From Prochlorococcus sp. AG-363-L02 (lineage in GTDB: Bacteria > Cyanobacteriota > Cyanobacteriia > PCC-6307 > Cyanobiaceae), in the NCBI GenBank assembly GCA_003280185.1, contig QCFP01000024.1, positions 1-11,516 of the forward strand: a stretch of DNA of 11,516 nucleotides, given 5' to 3'. The notes beneath the pieces are model-generated. The model worked only from the letters and a program-made list of their open reading frames with translations, was not told the origin of the DNA and did no database searches. Shown here one piece after another: positions 8,001 to 11,516 of this stretch. The position numbers were made by a program, and so were the translations under genes. Within the stretch, counting starts at the first letter, position 1; every line of letters begins with the position of its first letter.

Positions 8001-9638
8001 AAGACTCATCACTAGTTTTTCTCTTAGTGGATCAATTGGTGGATTCGTGACTTGAGCAAAGCGTTGCTTGAAGTAGTCATAAAGAATATGTGGTTTGTTG
8101 GATAGGACGGCTAGTGGGATGTCATCTCCCATACAAAAAGTTGGTTCTTTTGCCGAGCCAGCCATTGATTCGATGACCAGGTCAAAATCTTCAGAGGTGA
8201 ATCCGAAAGTGGTTTGCTGTTGGAGGACATCTACTTCGCTGAGATTTTTTTTGTCTTCCCAGGCTTGTTTTTGTAGGGTTTTCCGATGTTTAGTCAGCCA
8301 ATCTCTATAAGGGTTCCTAGTCGCAACTTCATGCTTTACATCCCAGTTCCTAAGAAGTCGAGCGTTTTCCAGATCAACTGCGAGCATTTGGCCAGGACCA
8401 AGTCGACCTTTTTCGATGATTTGGTCTTCTTGAAGTTCTACCACTCCTGCTTCTGATCCCATTACTACAAAGCCATCATTCGTGATGCAATAACGAGCAG
8501 GACGAAGTCCATTCCTATCGAGCGTGGCTCCAACATATCGCCCATCAGAAAACACAAGTAATGCAGGCCCATCCCAGGGTTCCTGGGTGCAAGCAGAATA
8601 TTCGTAGAAAGCTTGAATTTCAGGCTTGTCGGTTAGTTCTGGTTGATCTCTGAAGGCTTCTGGAACAAGAGTTAGAAGGCTGTCAGTGATTGGCCTTCCA
8701 CTCCGAACGAGTAGTTCTAGAGTTGCATCGAGATTTGCTGAATCACTGAAGGAGTCATTTACTACTGGTTGCAGGTCTTTTGCGTCCATTCCCCAAACCT
8801 CTTCCAGATTTACTTCAGTAGCTCTTGCCCAGTTCAAGTTCCCAAGCAAGGTGTTTATTTCTCCGTTGTGACCTAGCAGCCTCATTGGCTGAGCGAGTGG
8901 CCATTTTGGAAGTGTGTTGGTGCTGAAGCGACGGTGATAGACAGCAAAAGGTACTTCAAACCTTTCATCTCGAAGGTCCTCATAGAACAGTGCTAGTACT
9001 GAAGAACGCACCATTCCCTTGTAAACCACGGTTCGGCAACTCAAAGAGGCTATATAGAGTTCGGTTTCTAAATGATTCCAGATTTTTCTAGCTCGTTTTC
9101 CAATACGCCTTCTCAATCTAAAAAGAGTTGCCTCTAAGGAATCTTGGGATACTGATGATTGTCCTTCCAAGAGCCATTGTTCGATAGCTGGAACATTTGC
9201 TTTTGCAAGGGTGCCAAGCTTTGATTCGTCTACGGGGACTTTCCTCCACCCTTTTGGTATTAGTCCTAGTGATCTTGCCTCTTCTTCGCAGAATTTGTGA
9301 GCTTCCTCTCTTGTAGAAGGATCTTTTGGCATGAAAAGCATGCCTAGTCCATAAGATTTACGGTTTTTTTCTATTGCAGGCCATACCTCACTTAGAAAAT
9401 TCCATGGGATTGCACAAAGTAAACCGGCTCCATCTCCGGAATCGCTATCACCACCGCACCCTCCTCTGTGTTCCATGCATTCCAGACCTCGCAGTGCTTG
9501 CTCTAGTAACCAATGACTTGCTTCGCCATTGATTTTGGCTAAAAACCCCACTCCACAGGAATCCTTCTCGCCAGCCACTGCTTTTGGAGCGCTGGTGTCG
9601 CAGTGAGGCCAACTAGGGCGAATGGGAACTTGAGACAT
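5055..9638 (-). CDS. glsF: Ferredoxin-dependent glutamate synthase (Fd-GOGAT)
   Basis: Converts glutamine plus 2-oxoglutarate to two glutamates with electrons from reduced ferredoxin, closing the GS-GOGAT cycle. It has 1527 residues, usual for the family. Numbering from ATG 9638: a 27-residue propeptide precedes nucleophile C28 (KDSCGVGF). The class-II glutaminase domain runs to ~430, with HNGEINTL supplying oxyanion residues N258-G259. A central domain follows to ~760, then the FMN/synthase barrel ~880-1200 (GGMSLGALS, GAKPGEGGQLPG, SGHDGGTGASP). The 3Fe-4S cysteines are 1154, 1160 and 1165 (CIMARVCHTNNC). The C-terminal beta-helix contains GATGGELFALGRAGE. The insert at ~930-957 (from PLNDVD to TACSA) is the ferredoxin loop absent from NADPH-type GltB, and no small FAD subunit is nearby. 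An in-frame TTG at 9647 with AAGGA upstream is an alternative start adding three residues. Confidence 0.97.
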   Translation of the reverse strand: MSQVPIRPSWPHCDTSAPKAVAGEKDSCGVGFLAKINGEASHWLLEQALRGLECMEHRGGCGGDSDSGDGAGLLCAIPWNFLSEVWPAIEKNRKSYGLGMLFMPKDPSTREEAHKFCEEEARSLGLIPKGWRKVPVDESKLGTLAKANVPAIEQWLLEGQSSVSQDSLEATLFRLRRRIGKRARKIWNHLETELYIASLSCRTVVYKGMVRSSVLALFYEDLRDERFEVPFAVYHRRFSTNTLPKWPLAQPMRLLGHNGEINTLLGNLNWARATEVNLEEVWGMDAKDLQPVVNDSFSDSANLDATLELLVRSGRPITDSLLTLVPEAFRDQPELTDKPEIQAFYEYSACTQEPWDGPALLVFSDGRYVGATLDRNGLRPARYCITNDGFVVMGSEAGVVELQEDQIIEKGRLGPGQMLAVDLENARLLRNWDVKHEVATRNPYRDWLTKHRKTLQKQAWEDKKNLSEVDVLQQQTTFGFTSEDFDLVIESMAGSAKEPTFCMGDDIPLAVLSNKPHILYDYFKQRFAQVTNPPIDPLREKLVMSLEMHLGKRHSPLQPKEDATKVLHLKTPILNEGELEEISRKGISTNTLSTLISVERSNNYFQKEIEMLCHKAEEYVLNDTQVLILSDKGADKKNTYIPPLLAVGAVHHHLLRKGLRLKTSIVVETAQCWNTHHLACLIGYGASAVCPWLTWETTRHWWSKPRTQKLMESGKIKSITITEAQSNLRKALEDGLRKILSKIGISMLSSYHGAQIFEAIGVGADLIGLAFKGTTSRIAGISLNDLANETLTFHKKAFPELEQNKLEFMGFVQHRTGGEFHLNSPEISKALHAAVKLGPKYDHFSTYKTLLEGRPATVLRDLLTLKPVSEPLPLDQIESVESICTRFCTGGMSLGALSREAHEVLAVAMNRIGGKSNSGEGGEDPQRFKPLNDVDKEKHSSTLPNIHGLRNGDTACSAIKQIASGRFGVTPEYLRSGRQLEIKVAQGAKPGEGGQLPGPKVDPYIAKLRNSKPGVALISPPPHHDIYSIEDLAQLIHDLHQVHPEAKVSVKLVAEIGIGTIAAGVAKANADVIQISGHDGGTGASPLSSIKHAGGPWELGLTEVHRALLENGLRDRVLLRADGGLKTGWDVVIAALLGAEEYGFGSIAMIAEGCIMARVCHTNNCPVGVATQQEKLRKRFTGIPEHVVNFFFFIAEEVRQIMSVLGVSKIEDLIGRTDFLEQRKVDLLKTKSLDLSCLLGPIKKVEKYANRSWLIHSEKAHNNGETLEEELLRNVQLNQAIEQQKRITLTIPILNTDRSVCARIAGEIASKYGNNGFKGELNLNFTGSAGQSFGAFLLKGMNISLIGEANDYVGKGMNGGRISLTPSFERANNADQVILGNTCLYGATGGELFALGRAGERFAVRNSGAVAVIEGSGDHCCEYMTGGVVVVLGSTGRNIAAGMTGGVAFLLDEDGKTNKNVNTEIVEVYNLITNKQEFILKELLEKHLQNTNSQKTSLIIKNWHHWKNKFKILVPPSEKENLCLNDK

Positions 9639-9787
9639 AACCTTCAACCGAGCTTTTTCCTTGCGCCAAAAAGGCTTGCGGACTTCTTCATGAATGAACC
9701 AAAGGAAGATCCTAAGTAGTGAACCTCCATAAGTTTGATCGAGATGGTTTGCTCCATTCGCTTTCTATCGTGGAGCATTTTCTAGGA

Positions 9788-9871
9788 TTATTTGAAACTA
9801 CCAATCTCTATCAGTAACACTTTAAAGATGGCTTGAATCTTGGAAGTGACATTTCGAAGATTTTTCATCAT
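9788..9871 (-). CDS. Possible 27-residue leader peptide upstream of glsF (doubtful)
   Basis: A short minus frame begins with ATG-ATG at 9871 and ends with TAA at 9788. The product would be basic and partly hydrophobic (MMKNLRN... IFKVLLIEIGSFK). The only reason to list it is the ten-base perfect SD upstream (9894-9885). Spacing from GGAGG to the first ATG is 14 nt, longer than the best range. A GTG inside the SD-like sequence is another in-frame start, but it could not use that SD. No homologue is known to me and chance is quite possible. Confidence 0.2.
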   Translation of the reverse strand: MMKNLRNVTSKIQAIFKVLLIEIGSFK

Positions 9872-9884
9872 TAAGAGTCGGTTC

Positions 9885-9894
9885 ACCTCCTTAA
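9885..9894 (-). promoter_or_regulatory. Ten-base perfect SD-like sequence without a clear gene
   Basis: The minus strand reads AAGGAGGTGA, fully complementary to the 3' end of bacterial 16S rRNA. Equivalently, the plus strand carries TCACCTCCTT, an anti-SD copy. The genes around it use weak or no SD sequences, so this is unusual. It lies about 250 bp upstream of glsF. Confidence 0.4.
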
Positions 9895-9899
9895 GCGAC

Positions 9900-9915
9900 T
9901 GTAAAAATCTTTACA
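9900..9915. promoter_or_regulatory. NtcA-like palindrome (GTA-N8-TAC)
   Basis: The sequence is TGTAAA-AATC-TTTACA, a perfect 6-bp inverted repeat that contains the exact NtcA consensus GTA-N8-TAC. NtcA is the CRP-family nitrogen regulator of cyanobacteria, and glsF next door is a nitrogen-assimilation gene. The site is centred about 270 bp from the glsF start. On the minus strand a partial -10 box (CTTAAT, 9875-9870) follows at 25 bp, slightly beyond the usual 20-24; on the plus strand no well-placed -10 is evident. Binding is inference. Confidence 0.45.
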
Positions 9916-10028
9916 TCGGGTTATTTTTATTGAATGAGTCATCGAAGTAGTTTGGGAATGCAAAAGAGCTTGAAATTAAATAATTTTTATCTTCAAAGCA
10001 ACCTGTCCATGCTGTTTTACCAGGCAAA

Positions 10029-10163
10029 ATGCGCGCTGTTTTGAAGCGTAATGATCAAAAACGACGAAATCAGTTTGATTTTTGCTTAGAAGGTCACAAG
10101 ATAAAGCAGCTGATTTATTTGGTTTGGCCAGGTGAACAGCTAATCTGGTTGATTGTGATATGA
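10029..10163 (+). CDS. Possible small protein of 44 residues upstream of rpsL (doubtful)
   Basis: An ATG-to-TGA frame directly before the rpsL leader hairpin. The predicted product has a strongly basic first third (MRAVLKRNDQKRRN) and a hydrophobic, Trp-containing end (IYLVWPGEQLIWLIVI), so it could be a small membrane-anchored or nucleic-acid-binding peptide. CAGG ends 4 nt before the ATG, a weak SD. I do not recognise the protein. It may be a conserved picocyanobacterial small gene or a chance frame inside the rpsL leader. Confidence 0.3.
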   Translation: MRAVLKRNDQKRRNQFDFCLEGHKIKQLIYLVWPGEQLIWLIVI

Positions 10164-10179
10164 GGTCGGAGTTCCGACC
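10164..10179 (+). promoter_or_regulatory. Hairpin in the rpsL leader
   Basis: GGTCGGA-GT-TCCGACC is a perfect 7-base inverted repeat, which would fold as a 6-bp stem with an AGTT loop. It starts immediately after the TGA of the possible small ORF and ends 15 nt before the rpsL ATG. No T-run follows, so it is not a terminator. Because str operons are commonly under translational feedback by a ribosomal protein, it is a candidate regulatory element, but nothing in the sequence proves this. Confidence 0.45.
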
Positions 10180-10194
10180 CTATGACTATCGTAA

Positions 10195-10569
10195 ATGCCA
10201 ACAATCCAACAGCTAATTCGAACTGAGAGACAGCGTCTGACCAGAAAGACAAAATCTCCAGCATTGAGAGCATGCCCTGAGAGACGGGGTGTATGTACCC
10301 GTGTCTATACCTCTACTCCAAAAAAGCCGAATTCGGCCTTAAGAAAGGTTGCAAGAGTTAGGCTTACTTCTGGTTTTGAGGTTACGGCATACATCCCAGG
10401 AATAGGTCATAACCTCCAAGAGCACTCAGTAGTGTTGATCAGAGGTGGCAGAGTTAAAGATCTTCCAGGTGTGAGATATCACATTATTCGAGGCACTCTA
10501 GATACCGCAGGGGTTAAAGATCGCCGTCAGGCTCGCTCAAAGTACGGTGCCAAATCACCTAAAAGTTAG
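10195..10569 (+). CDS. rpsL: 30S ribosomal protein S12
   Basis: S12 sits at the 30S decoding centre and helps monitor codon-anticodon pairing. The 124-residue product has the full family length and motifs: MPTIQQLIR at the start, [36 protein letters not shown], and [21 protein letters not shown]43, K88 and P91, positions where substitutions give streptomycin resistance in other bacteria, are the wild-type residues. D89 is the residue methylthiolated in some bacteria. It is the first gene of the str operon (rpsL-rpsG-fusA). No SD is seen within 15 nt of the ATG; a GGAG is locked in the leader hairpin 23 nt upstream. The start is fixed by homology. Confidence 0.99.
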   Translation: MPTIQQLIRTERQRLTRKTKSPALRACPERRGVCTRVYTSTPKKPNSALRKVARVRLTSGFEVTAYIPGIGHNLQEHSVVLIRGGRVKDLPGVRYHIIRGTLDTAGVKDRRQARSKYGAKSPKS

Positions 10570-10635
10570 CTTGATCTTATCTATTAGGGATTTTTCTTTT
10601 TTATTAGTTTCTTCACTCAAATTTTTTGGCCAATT

Positions 10636-11106
10636 ATGTCACGCAGAAACGCAGCAGAAAAAAAACCAGTTCTTCCTGACCCACAGTTCAACAACAGGCT
10701 TGCGACAATGATGATTGCAAGGTTGATGAAGCATGGAAAGAAATCCACAGCTCAAAGAATTCTTTCAGAAGCTTTTAGCTTTATTAACGAACGTACTGGA
10801 AGTGATCCAATAGAACTATTTGAAACTGCTGTTAAAAATGCCACCCCTTTAGTTGAGGTAAGGGCTCGTCGAGTTGGAGGTGCTACATATCAGGTCCCTA
10901 TGGAGGTCAGACAAGAACGGGGCACAGCTATGGCTTTGCGTTGGTTAGTGAATTTCTCAAGATCTAGAAATGGGCGGAGTATGGCTCAAAAACTTGCTAG
11001 TGAGCTGATTGATGCCGCTAATGAAGCTGGTAGTGCAGTGCGGAAGCGTGAAGAGACTCACAAGATGGCTGAGGCTAATAAAGCTTTTGCCCATTACAGG
11101 TACTAA
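10636..11106 (+). CDS. rpsG: 30S ribosomal protein S7
   Basis: S7 binds the 3' major domain of 16S rRNA, nucleates assembly of the 30S head and lies near the E site. The 156-residue product is the usual bacterial length, with [16 protein letters not shown] at the start, [44 protein letters not shown], and the C-terminal [15 protein letters not shown]. It follows rpsL by 66 nt in the str operon. The bases before ATG (TTTTTTGGCCAATT) contain no purine-rich SD, so initiation probably relies on an unstructured A/T-rich leader. S7 is the feedback regulator of the str operon in Escherichia coli; that cannot be read from this sequence. Confidence 0.99.
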   Translation: MSRRNAAEKKPVLPDPQFNNRLATMMIARLMKHGKKSTAQRILSEAFSFINERTGSDPIELFETAVKNATPLVEVRARRVGGATYQVPMEVRQERGTAMALRWLVNFSRSRNGRSMAQKLASELIDAANEAGSAVRKREETHKMAEANKAFAHYRY

Positions 11107-11188
11107 ATCATTAGTAATAATGCCGAGAAACTTTCATTTATGTAGGGCTGACATGTAGAGTCTCACCCGCCTTTTCATGCCTCAACCC

Positions 11189-11194
11189 GGAGAG
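11189..11194 (+). promoter_or_regulatory. Ribosome-binding site that decides the fusA start
   Basis: GGAGAG lies 6 nt before GTG 11201. An in-frame ATG at 11177 would add eight residues not seen in EF-G proteins and would place this SD inside the coding region. The SD and the family N-terminus both favour GTG. Confidence 0.75.
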
Positions 11195-11200
11195 TTTCTT

Positions 11201-11516
11201 GTGGATCGCGCCTTTCCCCTGGAACGTGTAAGAAATATAGGTATTGCCGCCCATATTGATGCTGGCAAGACTACTTGCACTGAACGAATTCTTTTTTATT
11301 CGGGCGTAGTCCATAAAATGGGCGAAGTCCATGATGGCGCAGCAGTAACAGACTGGATGGCTCAAGAGCGTGAGCGTGGAATCACGATTACTGCTGCTGC
11401 CATCTCTACAACCTGGAATGACCATCGTATAAACATTATTGATACTCCAGGTCACGTTGATTTCACTATTGAAGTCGAGCGTTCGATGCGAGTGCTTGAT
11501 GGAGTAATTGCTGTTT
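11201..11516 (+). CDS. fusA: Elongation factor G (EF-G), first 105 residues, cut by the window edge
   Basis: EF-G is the GTPase that drives ribosomal translocation and, with RRF, ribosome recycling. The visible part is the start of the G domain: [11 protein letters not shown], the P-loop AHIDAGKT (residues 17-24), switch I around [12 protein letters not shown] (56-67), and the G3 motif DTPGH (81-85) followed by [16 protein letters not shown]. The full protein is about 690 residues. GTG is chosen as start because of the SD at 11189-11194 and because it gives [12 protein letters not shown], close to the usual cyanobacterial start. It is the third gene of the str operon, 94 nt after rpsG; tufA is expected next, outside the window. 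Confidence 0.98.
   Translation, partial: MDRAFPLERVRNIGIAAHIDAGKTTCTERILFYSGVVHKMGEVHDGAAVTDWMAQERERGITITAAAISTTWNDHRINIIDTPGHVDFTIEVERSMRVLDGVIAV

Larger units (their letters stand above)
9648..10194. other. Divergent intergenic region between glsF and the str operon
   Basis: About 550 bp without a firm gene. It must contain the promoters of glsF-yciI (minus) and of rpsL-rpsG-fusA (plus); I found no clean -35/-10 pair for either. Listed separately are an NtcA-like palindrome (9900-9915), an SD-like sequence (9885-9894, minus) with a short reading frame, a possible 44-codon ORF (10029-10163), and a hairpin just before rpsL (10164-10179). A second short minus frame of 28 codons (ATG 9730 to TGA 9644) ends across the possible TTG start of glsF. 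It lacks an SD and is probably chance. Confidence 0.6.

Noticed and set aside
5590..8871. Many plus-strand frames of 61-78 codons inside glsF
   Set aside because: Antisense shadows of Fd-GOGAT with no independent coding evidence.
11177..11200. ATG 11177 as the fusA start
   Set aside because: It would add eight residues absent from EF-G and bury the good SD; GTG 11201 is better supported.
11138..11455. Minus-strand frame of 105 codons opposite fusA
   Set aside because: It overlaps the conserved EF-G G domain, and no product is recognisable.
1..11516. Mobile elements, CRISPR arrays, phage or defence genes
   Set aside because: I saw no transposase, integrase, spaced direct repeats or defence domains. 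All long genes are housekeeping or photosynthesis genes in a plausible native order.

Overview
The window looks like chromosomal core DNA of a marine picocyanobacterium, most probably Prochlorococcus. The evidence is the run of photosystem I, corrin-ring, lipoate, ferredoxin-GOGAT and str-operon genes, the moderate-to-low G+C (judged by eye), and a PsaA N-terminus carrying the [11 protein letters not shown] segment that I associate with Prochlorococcus. The PsaA variant reminds me of low-light clades, but this is recognition from memory, not a search.

Layout. Positions 1-1272 (minus) hold the N-terminal 424 residues of psaA, cut by the window edge. A gene-free stretch of about 630 bp follows; it contains the psaA leader, with several short hairpins and a good Shine-Dalgarno (SD) sequence. 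A CbiG-CbiH fusion gene (usually annotated cobJ) lies at 1899-3668 (plus) and probably starts with TTG. tRNA-Pro(CGG) is at 3698-3771 (minus). lipA is at 3841-4725 (plus). It converges, with a 6-bp gap, on a small YciI-family gene at 4732-5037 (minus). That gene lies 17 bp downstream of glsF (5055-9638, minus), so the two probably form one transcript. A divergent region of about 550 bp separates glsF from the str operon. It contains a GTA-N8-TAC palindrome like an NtcA site, a 10-nt perfect SD-like sequence with no clear gene, and a possible 44-codon ORF. The str operon runs rpsL (10195-10569), rpsG (10636-11106) and fusA (from 11201, cut by the right edge), all plus.

How the genes relate. 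PsaA carries photosystem I light harvesting and charge separation. Reduced ferredoxin made by photosystem I is the electron donor for GlsF, which closes the GS-GOGAT ammonium assimilation cycle. LipA makes the lipoyl cofactor of 2-oxo-acid dehydrogenases and the glycine cleavage system. CbiGH performs two steps of cobalt-early corrin-ring synthesis. The str operon supplies two 30S proteins and EF-G.

I see no mobile element, CRISPR array, defence locus or phage gene, and nothing I would call a new biological system. The points most worth a second look are a lost His ligand candidate in PsaA, the palindrome and orphan SD between glsF and rpsL, and the structured leaders of psaA and rpsL.
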